DNA of 52,040 bases from Calditrichota bacterium (lineage in GTDB: Bacteria > Zhuqueibacterota > Zhuqueibacteria > Thermofontimicrobiales > Thermofontimicrobiaceae): the NCBI GenBank assembly GCA_013152715.1, contig JAADFU010000163.1, forward strand, positions 1 through 52,040. The letters run 5' to 3'. Under the pieces are notes generated by a model. That model made no database searches. It was given only the letters and a program-made list of their open reading frames with translations, and was not told where the DNA came from. How positions within the stretch are numbered: the first letter of the stretch is position 1; each line of letters starts with the position of its first letter. This document shows, piece by piece, positions 1 to 10,663 of the stretch. The position numbers and the translations under genes were made by a program.

Positions 1-2
1 CG

Positions 3-3000
3 GAAATAACTTATGGCGAACCCGACCCGTCCGGCTATTTCGATCAGAGCAATGGTATCGTTCCGCCCTTGCTTAATTCTAAAACCTATAACTGGATTAT
101 TTTGAATAATTATGGCGGCACACCGAATTTAAGTTCAATTATTCAATCCGGTGTGCAGGGTTTTACCGTAAATATTTCCGTAAATTTGACGCCTCCGGCG
201 TTAATCTCTCCCCCCCAGGGCGCTACGCTTTCAAACGAAGAAATTGAGTTTTCCTGGCAGCCAGTGGCTAATGCCCAATCTTATCAATTTGAACTTTTTG
301 AACAAATTGAGGAAAGGGGATCAACATCGACTTTGCTTGTCTGGCAAGTGATCACTTCAGCAAATAGATTATTTTTTCCTGCTCGCACTGTGCTGAGAAA
401 TGGATACTTTGAGTGGCATGTAATTGCTCTGAATGAAGCGGGCAAGGGCGTTGTGAGTGAACGTCGGAATTTTACTTACTCGGTTCCTTCCGGAAAATTA
501 AATGTTCTCACTTTAACAGAGTTTGGAAATAACTTGTCCCGAGTTGCCGTAAAGGTGATTCCAATTCAGGGCAATGGCGAAACTGTAGATTTTTCAACTA
601 CCGATTCAGGAACCCTGGAACTGGAATTACAGCCCGGGAGCTATCAGCTTTCCTTTTCCAAATTTGGTTTTCGGGATACGGTACTGACTGCCGAGGTTGA
701 AGTAAACCAATCTTCTGAAGCAAGAATTTATTTAAGACTGCTCACACGTACTGTTACTGGCTCTGTCGTGGATCAAAACAATGAGCCTGTTTCGCATGCC
801 CGCATAGTTGCAATCGATTTGCTGAATTCGCGTCATAAAACAACGATGGTGAGTGATGTCCCAGGACGATTTCAATTTCCGTTATCTGGTTCAATTTATG
901 GCCTTTTTGCTGCAAAATCAGGGTATTTGCCCGCCGATACTGTACAAATTGATCTCACATCGCAATCGGAAATATCTTTAGCAGCGCCATTGAGATTAAA
1001 GGAAAACACGAGCCGAATTCTCGGAAAAGTTACCAATCAAAACGGAGTCCCAATCTTTGGAGTGAAGGTCGAAGCTAATAGGGATAAAATTCAGCTATCA
1101 ACTCTTACAGACATGAATGGCGCTTTTCAATTGGCAATTGGTAGCGGCTCATGGGATGTTGTTGCCCAAAAGCCTGGCTACAGTCAGGAAAATCCGCGAA
1201 TTATTTCGGTTAATGAAAATCAGACCATCACCTTATCGCCTGATTTAATAATTCATTCAAACGCAGCATCGCTCAGCGGGCTAATTACTGACGGGGATAA
1301 AGGAATCGCCGATGTTGAAATTACAGCAATTTCTTCTCAAGGCAATACTTTTAAAACGCAGAGCAATGATAAAGGTCATTTTTCAATTGATTTGATGGCT
1401 GACTTGTATCAATTATATTTTCATCATGAGGGGTATATTGATCCTTTGCCGCAACATTTATCACTTGAGCCTGACCAAAATATTAGTGATTTAGTCATAA
1501 AAATGTCTCCTGCTTTATCCGAAGTAACCGGAAAGATTCTTTCTCATGGTTTGCCGTTGTTTAACGCAATTGTCACCAACGGAATTGCCTACGACACGTC
1601 AAGGATTGACGGATATTATGATTTAAAACTAGCTCCTGGTACACATCAGCTTTTTGTAAAAAAAACTGGTTATTATCAAGATAATTTTCCTCAGATTACA
1701 TTAAGTCCGGGGCAATCTTTGACGAATTATAATATAGAATTATTGCCCGGAGCAGCGACTATTAAGGGCAGAATTAGTAGTGGCAATCGCCCCATCCCTT
1801 TTGCACGGGTCATGGCAATTCAGGGAAATGATTCGCTAAAAGCCTACTCTGACCTCAGCGGCGATTTTTCATTTTCCGTTGCACCAGGTCTCTGGAAATT
1901 AGTGGCTGCCAAAGAAGGCTATCTGACCGGCAGTTATCCGGATATTGCTGTGCAAGCAAATCAAGTGCTTCAGGGAATTGAAATCATTCTTGCTGCAAAT
2001 TACGGAATCGTCAAAGGGCAGATCATCGATTCGCAGAACAACAAAATAAGTCAGGCGCTCATAATTTGTCAACAGCGCAGTCAGCAAGCTATTTCTGATT
2101 ACAATGGAAATTATACTTTACAGTTGAGCCCCGGCGATTTGGCATTTTCAGTTTATAAAGAGGGTTATGAAAATCAATCCATTAATGCAACAATCAGTCA
2201 AAGCCAGACAACAACATTGAACTTTGTTCTGAACAAATATGGTACTGTCACCGGGAAAATAACTGATCCGAACGGAACACCAATAAACCGAGCGACTGTA
2301 CTTGCCTTTCAGGGAAGCGATACGCTGAAAGATTATTCTGATTATGCCGGAGAGTATCGCCTGAATTTGCCGGACGGAAGTTACCAACTACAAGCAGACA
2401 AATTGGGATACGCCGTCGTACAACAGCAGCTTTCATTGCAAAATGCTCAGGTTTTAATCAGAAATATAGAGTTGCCGTTCAAACCTGAAGAAATTGCCGA
2501 AATATCAGGTAATGTTTCAGTGGATAATCGTTTCCCTCTGCCCGGCGTATTGGTAAAACTTTTCGGAAAACAAAGCAAAGAAACGCAGACCAATTTGAAC
2601 GGCAGTTACATGATTCAGCAGCTTGAAACTCAATTCGACTATTCTCTAAAACCTGCTAGGGACTCTTATTTTTTCATACCACCGTATCGCCGCTACGCCC
2701 CGCTTACAGAATCGAAAACGACGGAGCAAAATTTTGTCGCGTCATTGTTTGGTGATCTGAGCAATAATCAGGAAGTCAGTTCTTTTGACGGATCATTGGT
2801 TTTGCGCATTTCAGCTAGAAAGAATATTACACCCTATTTTACGACCTTTCCCAGGGACTCTCTCGCAGCCGATGTAAGCGGGAACAAAAAGATTAGTTCT
2901 TTTGACGCGTCACTCATTTTCCGCTATACTGTTGGTTTGATTAACAGATTCCCGGTTCAGGATTCAATGAAGATCACAAAAGAAAAATCCGCTGGTCGGG

Positions 3001-3677
3001 AAAAAGCTTTTGTACGATATGAGTTGAAAAAACTGAATAGTGATACAAGACGTCTTATAGTTTTCATTTCTGAATCGCCACAGTTTTATTCATTGGATGC
3101 AATCTTGACATATCCTGCCAGTCTGTACGAACCAATTGACATGCATCCGGCTAAAGCGCTCCGGCAAATGCATTACGAATGGAATCATCAAAACGGGAGA
3201 TTGTTTTTTGCGTTCGCTGCACCAGAAAAAATCAGTTTTTCTGGTGCTGATACATTGTTTAGTGTCGATTTCCATTCTAAAGCTTCTGAAAAGATTAAAA
3301 ATCCAGATGAATTATTTGACTTACAGCTTGAATTTGACGAAGGCGCATTTCCCATATCCATTGAGAGAAAAACAAATATTCCCGACCGGTTTTATGTATC
3401 ACAAAATTATCCCAATCCTTTTAATAGCACAACCGTTTTTGAAATTTGGTTACCTAAACTTTCTCATGAAAGGTCATCAAAGTTGCGAGTGGAAATATAT
3501 AATTTGCTCGGTCAAAAGGTTGGGACAATAGTTGATCGCGAACTTCAACCCGGGTTTTATCGATTCCAATGGCCTGAAAATCCAGCACATAACTATAATT
3601 TGTGCAGCGGATTGTATTTTGTCCTTGTCAAGTATGCTCAATATCATGAGTTAAAAAAAATGGTACTTGTACGATAG
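3..3677 (+). CDS. Large secreted protein, 5' truncated: FnIII-like, ~9 CarboxypepD_reg repeats, dockerin pair, cohesin-like domain, T9SS sorting domain
   Basis: The reading frame is open from the first base, so the gene starts outside the window; 1224 residues are visible. Numbering from base 3, the order is: a fibronectin type III-like domain (about 60-162), roughly nine tandem carboxypeptidase-regulatory-like beta-sandwiches of about 80 residues (about 165-913), and two dockerin-type calcium loops. The loops start at Asp918 and Asp957 and have Asp/Ser/Asn at positions 1/3/5, Ser at 9 and Asp at 12. A cohesin-like sandwich (about 995-1117) follows, then a type IX-like C-terminal sorting domain from about 1130 with NYPNPFNS and a GLYFVLV strand. 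By family knowledge this is an exported, cell-surface or released protein. Dockerins bind cohesins, and the next gene encodes eight cohesin-like domains, so the two products may associate (inference). No enzyme domain is visible in this part; one could lie upstream. Confidence 0.9.
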   Translation, partial: EITYGEPDPSGYFDQSNGIVPPLLNSKTYNWIILNNYGGTPNLSSIIQSGVQGFTVNISVNLTPPALISPPQGATLSNEEIEFSWQPVANAQSYQFELFEQIEERGSTSTLLVWQVITSANRLFFPARTVLRNGYFEWHVIALNEAGKGVVSERRNFTYSVPSGKLNVLTLTEFGNNLSRVAVKVIPIQGNGETVDFSTTDSGTLELELQPGSYQLSFSKFGFRDTVLTAEVEVNQSSEARIYLRLLTRTVTGSVVDQNNEPVSHARIVAIDLLNSRHKTTMVSDVPGRFQFPLSGSIYGLFAAKSGYLPADTVQIDLTSQSEISLAAPLRLKENTSRILGKVTNQNGVPIFGVKVEANRDKIQLSTLTDMNGAFQLAIGSGSWDVVAQKPGYSQENPRIISVNENQTITLSPDLIIHSNAASLSGLITDGDKGIADVEITAISSQGNTFKTQSNDKGHFSIDLMADLYQLYFHHEGYIDPLPQHLSLEPDQNISDLVIKMSPALSEVTGKILSHGLPLFNAIVTNGIAYDTSRIDGYYDLKLAPGTHQLFVKKTGYYQDNFPQITLSPGQSLTNYNIELLPGAATIKGRISSGNRPIPFARVMAIQGNDSLKAYSDLSGDFSFSVAPGLWKLVAAKEGYLTGSYPDIAVQANQVLQGIEIILAANYGIVKGQIIDSQNNKISQALIICQQRSQQAISDYNGNYTLQLSPGDLAFSVYKEGYENQSINATISQSQTTTLNFVLNKYGTVTGKITDPNGTPINRATVLAFQGSDTLKDYSDYAGEYRLNLPDGSYQLQADKLGYAVVQQQLSLQNAQVLIRNIELPFKPEEIAEISGNVSVDNRFPLPGVLVKLFGKQSKETQTNLNGSYMIQQLETQFDYSLKPARDSYFFIPPYRRYAPLTESKTTEQNFVASLFGDLSNNQEVSSFDGSLVLRISARKNITPYFTTFPRDSLAADVSGNKKISSFDASLIFRYTVGLINRFPVQDSMKITKEKSAGREKAFVRYELKKLNSDTRRLIVFISESPQFYSLDAILTYPASLYEPIDMHPAKALRQMHYEWNHQNGRLFFAFAAPEKISFSGADTLFSVDFHSKASEKIKNPDELFDLQLEFDEGAFPISIERKTNIPDRFYVSQNYPNPFNSTTVFEIWLPKLSHERSSKLRVEIYNLLGQKVGTIVDRELQPGFYRFQWPENPAHNYNLCSGLYFVLVKYAQYHELKKMVLVR

Positions 3678-3925
3678 TGTGAATAAAATATCATGCGATA
3701 AATTTAAATTGGAAAATTTAGCGCTTAATGAGTACAATCTCAGCGGTTGACCATCCCGATGCATTTGTCATTACAGGTTTTGCCATTTCGTTAATTGTTG
3801 ATGTCTAAAATTGATTGGAAGAGAAAAAGATGTTTCACCTCCGTTGCAAATGAAATTTTCAAATAAAATTAAGCAAATTCATTCTAACGGGTATTACGGA
3901 TTCGAAGGAAATTAGCCTCATCATT

Positions 3926-6900
3926 ATGAAAAAATTAAAAATTACCATTCTATTTTTAGGATTGCTTTTATTTTCGAATAATCTACTGGGTCAAACGTCG
4001 ACTGTGACGATTCCCGATATCAGCGCGCCGGCGGGCAAAGATGTGAATCTGGATATTCAGGTGAGCGATCTGACGGGCCTAGAGGTTTTCTCGGTTGACT
4101 TTGCTTTGGCATTCGACGGCAACTTGTTGCAAGCCTTGGAAGTAAGTAGTGCTGGCGCAATATCTGCGCCGTGGGGAAATCCGACCATCAATATTTCATC
4201 AGGAAACGTAATCGTATCATTGGCAGGTATCGACCCCTTATCAGGAGGGGGGAAATTGGTTCGTATTAAATTCCATGTTTCAGAGACTGCTTCTTTTGGT
4301 GACAGCACAGAACTCTTGTTTTTAAATTTTAAATTTAATGACGGCCAGCCGCAGGCAATTACGCAAAACGGAAGGTTCACTGTCTCCGGTGATCTTAACC
4401 CGCCTACGATCGTAAGCGGCCCGACGATTATCGAAAAAAATTATTTTAATGTCAAAATCCACTTTGAAACGGATGAGCCTTCTTCCGCTGTCGTGCTTTA
4501 TGGAGAAAATATTTTTTATGGACAGGGTGTCTCAGATACAAATTTCACGTCTTCGCACATATTAAATTTAACGGATTTGCGGGAAACAACAAAATATTAT
4601 TACCAGATTCAATTGACAGATTCCCTGAATAATGGGCCGTCTGTTTTTTCCGGATATACATTTACATCCAGAGAAGTTTCGCTGACTCTTCCTGATGTGA
4701 CTGCCGATCCTGGCACTGATGTGATGATTCCGGTTTTCATCCCTGATTTCACCGACTTGAATGTTCAGAAAATAAAAATGGAGATCCTTTTTGATCAAAA
4801 TCAATTGCAGGTTTTCGGCATTAATATTTCGAACACCGTATTAGCAAACAGGCCTTTGCCGCAGATTACAATACAAACAAATAAGTTGATTTTGTCGGCC
4901 GAATACACTACATCTTTGCAAGGGGGAGGTACGCTGTTTTTTATCAGCGGAAAAATTCCGGTTACCGCAGTTTTAAGCCAGCCATCAGAAATTCGTTTCA
5001 ACAACGTCGCTTTGAACGACGGTCAAATCAGATTAGTTACCAATGACGGCTCGCTTACTGTTGAAGATCGTCTCCCGCCACAGATTGTAAGCGGCCCAGA
5101 AATAAATGACATTAGCAGTAATTCCGCTACAATTCGTTGGCAGACAAACGAACCTGCAACCAGTCTCATTCAGTATGGCCTGTCGGGATCTTATTCCTAT
5201 TCACAGCAAAAACAGACATTTGTCACGAATCATGAAATTACTTTGTATCATTTGAATCCGGGAGTAACTTATCATTTCAGGGTGGGTGGCAAAGATAGCA
5301 GCGGCAATGGGCCCAATTGGAGCGATGATGCGATATTTGTGACCTCAGCATCTGATGTCTCAGTCGGATTTCCTGATACAACTGTTCATGCCGGAACGAC
5401 GATGTGGATTCCTTTGCTAACCTCAAATATCGCCGATTATTCGGTCAAAACCTGGAGCGCGCTCATAGGGTATGACTCGAAAAAAATGAAATTAATGGAC
5501 ATTAAACAGGAAAACACGCTAATTTCGACCTGGAATCCGATTCAGGTAGATTCTACCGCTGGTTACATTTCTATTAATGCTAATGGCTCTTATGCCATTT
5601 CTGGAGCAGGAGAATTGATCCTGCTGGAATTTAAAATAAAAGATTCGAATCAAACCAACCAAACAGCGGAAATTGCATTACTCAATTTTCGTTATGATCA
5701 GGGGTGGCCCGCAGTAAATGCTTACAATTCTACCATAAATATCATAGGCGCAGCGGACATATTGCCGCCGCAGATCACGTGGGGACCTTATGTCGATAAA
5801 ATAACCAATAGTTCAGCGCGCATTTACTGGCGCACCGATGAATTATCTTATGCTGAAATTGAATACGGAGCTACGGGAACTTACGGTAACACTAAAATTT
5901 CCAGTGAGTTGGATACTCTCCATCAAATTATTTTAACGAATCTGCAACCAAATTTCCAATATCATTATCATGTACGAAACCGAGACCTGGCAGACAATAT
6001 TTCTCTGTTTTCAGCGGACAGCACTTTTTCAACTCTTTCTGGAAACAGTGTCGCTGTATCGATTCCGATTCGTTCCGCAAATGCCGGTGCTGTAATTGAG
6101 ATTCCGATTCATACAACAAATCTTACCGGACTGGAAGTCTATTCGTGCGACATCGATATTGATTACGATGAGACAAAATTATCCGCAATATCGGCGAGCA
6201 GCGCTGGTTGTCTGACTTCTTCTTGGGGGAATCCGGTTTACACAATATTCCAGGGAGAGCTCATCGTCGCCATGGGAGGTATTCAGGCTTTGCAGAACGA
6301 AGGAGATCTTGTCAAATTAAAATTTCAGGTTTCCAACTCTGCCAGGCCAAATGATATTGCAATTATTCGCTTTAACAGTTTTGTTTTCAATGAAGGTACG
6401 CCTTTATCTTCGCTAAATTTCGGAACAATAAAAGTAAAAGATAATATTCCGCCAAGATTGCTCGTCGGTCCCGTGGTGATGGACATCCAGCCTAATTCTA
6501 CCATTATTGCCTGGCAAACAGATGAGCCTGCCAATTCCCGCGTTCTTTGGGGAATTCAGTCCGCGGATGAAAATATTATTTTAAACGAGACCGTACAAAA
6601 ATATCATGCGGTTCTATTGGATGGCCTTGCGCCGCATACGACTTATAGCTACCGCATTGCTTCAACTGATTCATCCGGTAACGGTTGGATGTCTGATCAA
6701 ATTTATCAATTTACGACTTCATCGATAAACCAACTTTCCTTTTCAGTAGGAAGAGCAGAAGCAGACCGCAATCAGGATATTTTGATTGCGCTGAGCCAAG
6801 CCGGTAGCAGCGCCCGTCCGATTTTTTCATTGGATTTTGATTTGATTTTTAGTGGGGAGGTGTTGGAATTTAAAGACGCTGTGATTACTTCAGCGGAAGC

Positions 6901-9900
6901 GTCTGCTTGGAGCAAAGAATTTCAGGTAATAAATAATGGGAAAATTCATTTTCATCTTCAGGGATTTCAACCAGTTATGCATGATGGTGAGTTGCTCAAA
7001 TTTCAATTTCTCAGCAAATCTGCTCCTTTCGGTTCCACAAGTGCAATTGAAATGAGGCACTTATTTGTCAATGGCGATTCGTCTAATATTTCAATTACTA
7101 ACGGTATTTTTCGGTTAATTGACAGAACCCTTCCTGTTTTTGTGACTGAGCCTATTATCAGTCAAATTCATGCCATGTCAGCGCATATCAACTGGCAAAC
7201 TGATGAGTTAACCACGGGAGTTATTGTTTATAATAAGGTCGGTTTTAGTCCGGATACAATAAAAATTTTAACTCCTGCAACGGAGACAAACTATACGCTG
7301 ACAGGGTTATCGCCCATTACAACTTACCAGCTAAAAGTTGGGATCACAGATACCAGCGGAAACGGGCCTGTGTGGGGTAATTTGTTAGAATTTTCAACTA
7401 CCAGCGGCAATGAGGTTGAAGTCGTATTGCCGGATACAGCTTTTGCCATTGGTGACACAGTTTTGTATCCAATTTTATTAACCACGTCGCCAACAATTCC
7501 CATTAATAATTATGAATTCAAATTAGTTTATAATTCAAACTTTTTAGAATTTCTGAACACCAATCAAACCGGCTCATTAACTGAATCCTGGCAAAATCCG
7601 ACAAAAATTGTGAAGAGGGATTCTCTGATAATTTCTCATTCGGCAGGACAGGCTATTTTGCAAACTGGGATTCTTTTAAAACTTCAATTTGTAATTAAAC
7701 AGCAGGCTCACCATGAACAGCGGCTTCCGCTTCGTTTTGCATCTTTTGTTTTCAACGATGGCGTGCCACCTGCTTCAGTCCGAAACGGATCAATTCGCTG
7801 TCTCGATTTTTCACCTCCGAAGTTTATCGACTCTCCGACTGTGACAGAAATTCATCCAAAATCTGTTGTAATCAAAGTGCAGACTGACGAACCGACAACA
7901 CTGACTTTAAATTACGGTCAAGATTCTACAATGGGGACAATTCTGACGATTTCTGAAACCGATACGCTGCATTTTATTACAATTGAAAACTTAATCCCAA
8001 ATCAAACCTATTATTATCAGGTACAGGCATTCGATTCTCTGAATAATGGCCCAACAACCAGCGAGATTCTGACCCTTCACACGGCTGAACAAATTCTTTT
8101 TGTGTCTATTCCTGATACTTCAATAGCCATTGGTTCAGATTTTGAGCTTCCTGTTTTTGTTTCTGATGTGACAGATCTTGAAATCAGACAGTATTCTCTG
8201 GAAATTCGCTATGATGTTCAAAATCTGATGCCTCTGGGGATTTCCATTGATAGCAGTTTGACGTCGGAGTGGAGCAATGGTACTTTTTCAAGCAATGATC
8301 AAAAAATTGTCTATTCTAATTCCGGCTTGAGTGACCTGCAAGGAAGCGGCGTTCTTTTTTGGCTAAAATTTAACCTGGCGTCAGCCGCCATTGTTGGGGA
8401 CAGTACAGAACTAAACATCACGCAGGCAAACTTCCAGAGCAGCGCGGCATCGGTAGAGACAAAAAATGGCAAGGTTTATTTTGCTAAACAAGATTCCGCT
8501 GATATTGAAGTATCTTTGCCGGACACTTCAGTTCTGCCAACGTCTCAGTTCGAAGTCGCTCTCAAAATTTCTGACCCGACGCCAATTGAGATCACTTCTT
8601 ATTCTTTTGTATTCAGCTTTGACGAAAATATTTTGGGCCTGGATAAAATTGAAACAAAAAACACGCTGACAAAGAATTGGTCGCCGATAACATATTCCGG
8701 CAGCGGAGACAGTCTGCAAATATCTCATTCAGGGGCAGAGCCAGTCACAGGAGCCGGGATTCTGCTAAAATTCAATTTTTATGTGAAAGAAGATGCAGCC
8801 ACGGGTTCGAAATCTGATTTGAAAATAAATGACTTCCGCATCAATAACAACGTACCTGTCGCCAGAGCTGCCAATGGCTCTGTGACTGTTGTTGAGCCGG
8901 CAAATAAAATTGTCGGTTATACGAAAAACAAACGATTCCCCGATGAAACGATAAGCGGCGCACAAGTCTATGCATTGGACCTGGAAAATCAAATTGTTTC
9001 AGAATCGCAGTCAGATTCATCCGGCTATTTTGAGCTTTCTGATCTGGCGTTTGAAAAACAATATCGGGTTGCCGCCATAAAAGCTGATTTCTCTCCTTCT
9101 GATACCCTGAATGGGATTTATCCGAGCTATCAGGAGATAGAGCTGTTTTTAATGGCTCAAGATGGGGAGATTTCAGGATTTGTAAAAGATATTAATCAAG
9201 AACCCATCGAACAGGCTGTTTTGTCAGTAAATAATCATCGCGGATTTATAGTATCGGTCAATAGTGACCAAAATGGAGAATTTCAAATCAAATATTTAGA
9301 CCGCCGTTTTCCGTATCAATTGACGATAACTAAATATGGATTTGACAATAAAACGATGGAGAATATTTTCATCGGAGACAGAGACACAACAATGACGATT
9401 GTGTTGGACTGGAAGTATGGAACAATTTCAGGCCTGACGGAAAATCCTCAAAATGAGCCAATTTCCGATGTGACAATAAGTATTTACTACCAAAGTAGCG
9501 GACAACTATTCAGGACAACCAGAACAGACATCAATGGTCATTTTCGAGTGGATAGCTTGAAAGCAGATTCCTACTTAGTGGTCGCACAAAAATCAGGTTT
9601 TCTGACAACACCCAGACAGATTAATGTCAATTTGGCACCGGACGAAGAGAAAAACATTAAGTTTCAGTTAAAACCTTTTCAATTGGAATCAATCCAAATA
9701 ACAGGAGAGTCATTTTCCATTCCCAATGGTCATCCGACGCAATTTTCATTTATTGCCTTATCTGACAGCGGCGAAACAATTGATCAGCTTGAAGCCCTGC
9801 AGTGGCAATTATTTCCGGAATTGGCAGGGGCTGTCACTGACGGCATAGTCTATCCTGACAGTTCATATTTGGGGCCAGCGTCTTTGATCTTAATCGAGCC

Positions 9901-10663
9901 TAATTTCGCGATTAGTGATACGGTGAATCTTTTTATTTATGCTGATATAAATCCCAATCAAGCCTATCAATTGCATGACGATGAAGGAATGGAACTAATT
10001 TTTCCGGAAGGCGCAGCGCCTTCTTCTTTTCAATTAAAATTTGACATTTCACCTCTGCAATCAATAAAAGGCGCCACGCGTTCCCATATACTCATTGGCA
10101 AGGGCTATGATTTTAAGCCTGCGGAAATTGAATTATTGAAGCCGGCGCTTCTGATATTACCGGTTCCGGCAGATTATCAAAATCGACAGTTGAAAATCGG
10201 TTCTTGGGATCCGTCTCGCGCCGAATGGCATATTTTATTGGGTAGCCATTTAATAGACTCGGACAGGATCGAAGCAGAAATAGAAAGTTTTGCTCTTTTT
10301 GCTCTGCTCTTTCCATCTCAGCCTTTGGGTGCCCATGATATTAAACTAACTCCGAATCCATTTTCGCCGCAAATTGACACTGATGGCGACGGTCAGCCCG
10401 GAGTTGCCATTAGTTTTTCCGTGTCGTCTGAGAACATTAGGCAGCCATTTGTAACAATTAAAATTTATTCACTTTACGGAGAATTGGTCAGTGCTCTGGT
10501 TACACAAAGGCCTTTGGACAAAGGAAAAATTTATTCCTTTCATTGGGACGGAAAAACGAATCAGGGGCGCATGGCGAGAAACGGGCGCTATCTTATTCAA
10601 ATTCAAATGAAAGATCAGAAAGAAACGAAAAATTATTTAAAACAGGTCGTATTAATCAAATGA
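3926..10663 (+). CDS. Scaffoldin-like giant surface protein with eight cohesin-like domains, FnIII-like linkers and T9SS-type tail
   Basis: 2245 residues. It begins with a signal peptide (MKKLKI..., cleavage near LLGQ). Eight cohesin-like domains start near residues 24, 251, 478, 709, 937, 1164, 1391 and 1526; each opens with a strand such as VTIPD, LPDVT or LPDTS. The first six are each followed by a fibronectin type III-like domain introduced by a PP-x-x-x-x-GP motif and carrying a TDEP or TNEP turn, giving a period of about 228 residues. Cohesins 7 and 8 follow each other without a full linker. Three carboxypeptidase-regulatory-like domains (about 1663-1915) come next, then an Ig-like stretch, a ZU5-like region and a FlgD-type C-terminal domain (about 2130-2245) of the kind found in T9SS cargo. 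No catalytic domain was recognised, so the role is probably structural: docking dockerin-bearing partners at the cell surface. The stop codon overlaps the start of the next gene. Confidence 0.92.
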   Translation: MKKLKITILFLGLLLFSNNLLGQTSTVTIPDISAPAGKDVNLDIQVSDLTGLEVFSVDFALAFDGNLLQALEVSSAGAISAPWGNPTINISSGNVIVSLAGIDPLSGGGKLVRIKFHVSETASFGDSTELLFLNFKFNDGQPQAITQNGRFTVSGDLNPPTIVSGPTIIEKNYFNVKIHFETDEPSSAVVLYGENIFYGQGVSDTNFTSSHILNLTDLRETTKYYYQIQLTDSLNNGPSVFSGYTFTSREVSLTLPDVTADPGTDVMIPVFIPDFTDLNVQKIKMEILFDQNQLQVFGINISNTVLANRPLPQITIQTNKLILSAEYTTSLQGGGTLFFISGKIPVTAVLSQPSEIRFNNVALNDGQIRLVTNDGSLTVEDRLPPQIVSGPEINDISSNSATIRWQTNEPATSLIQYGLSGSYSYSQQKQTFVTNHEITLYHLNPGVTYHFRVGGKDSSGNGPNWSDDAIFVTSASDVSVGFPDTTVHAGTTMWIPLLTSNIADYSVKTWSALIGYDSKKMKLMDIKQENTLISTWNPIQVDSTAGYISINANGSYAISGAGELILLEFKIKDSNQTNQTAEIALLNFRYDQGWPAVNAYNSTINIIGAADILPPQITWGPYVDKITNSSARIYWRTDELSYAEIEYGATGTYGNTKISSELDTLHQIILTNLQPNFQYHYHVRNRDLADNISLFSADSTFSTLSGNSVAVSIPIRSANAGAVIEIPIHTTNLTGLEVYSCDIDIDYDETKLSAISASSAGCLTSSWGNPVYTIFQGELIVAMGGIQALQNEGDLVKLKFQVSNSARPNDIAIIRFNSFVFNEGTPLSSLNFGTIKVKDNIPPRLLVGPVVMDIQPNSTIIAWQTDEPANSRVLWGIQSADENIILNETVQKYHAVLLDGLAPHTTYSYRIASTDSSGNGWMSDQIYQFTTSSINQLSFSVGRAEADRNQDILIALSQAGSSARPIFSLDFDLIFSGEVLEFKDAVITSAEASAWSKEFQVINNGKIHFHLQGFQPVMHDGELLKFQFLSKSAPFGSTSAIEMRHLFVNGDSSNISITNGIFRLIDRTLPVFVTEPIISQIHAMSAHINWQTDELTTGVIVYNKVGFSPDTIKILTPATETNYTLTGLSPITTYQLKVGITDTSGNGPVWGNLLEFSTTSGNEVEVVLPDTAFAIGDTVLYPILLTTSPTIPINNYEFKLVYNSNFLEFLNTNQTGSLTESWQNPTKIVKRDSLIISHSAGQAILQTGILLKLQFVIKQQAHHEQRLPLRFASFVFNDGVPPASVRNGSIRCLDFSPPKFIDSPTVTEIHPKSVVIKVQTDEPTTLTLNYGQDSTMGTILTISETDTLHFITIENLIPNQTYYYQVQAFDSLNNGPTTSEILTLHTAEQILFVSIPDTSIAIGSDFELPVFVSDVTDLEIRQYSLEIRYDVQNLMPLGISIDSSLTSEWSNGTFSSNDQKIVYSNSGLSDLQGSGVLFWLKFNLASAAIVGDSTELNITQANFQSSAASVETKNGKVYFAKQDSADIEVSLPDTSVLPTSQFEVALKISDPTPIEITSYSFVFSFDENILGLDKIETKNTLTKNWSPITYSGSGDSLQISHSGAEPVTGAGILLKFNFYVKEDAATGSKSDLKINDFRINNNVPVARAANGSVTVVEPANKIVGYTKNKRFPDETISGAQVYALDLENQIVSESQSDSSGYFELSDLAFEKQYRVAAIKADFSPSDTLNGIYPSYQEIELFLMAQDGEISGFVKDINQEPIEQAVLSVNNHRGFIVSVNSDQNGEFQIKYLDRRFPYQLTITKYGFDNKTMENIFIGDRDTTMTIVLDWKYGTISGLTENPQNEPISDVTISIYYQSSGQLFRTTRTDINGHFRVDSLKADSYLVVAQKSGFLTTPRQINVNLAPDEEKNIKFQLKPFQLESIQITGESFSIPNGHPTQFSFIALSDSGETIDQLEALQWQLFPELAGAVTDGIVYPDSSYLGPASLILIEPNFAISDTVNLFIYADINPNQAYQLHDDEGMELIFPEGAAPSSFQLKFDISPLQSIKGATRSHILIGKGYDFKPAEIELLKPALLILPVPADYQNRQLKIGSWDPSRAEWHILLGSHLIDSDRIEAEIESFALFALLFPSQPLGAHDIKLTPNPFSPQIDTDGDGQPGVAISFSVSSENIRQPFVTIKIYSLYGELVSALVTQRPLDKGKIYSFHWDGKTNQGRMARNGRYLIQIQMKDQKETKNYLKQVVLIK

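Noticed and set aside
3727-3807. 26-codon ORF between the first two large genes
   Set aside because: It has no ribosome-binding site and no recognisable features; chance frame.
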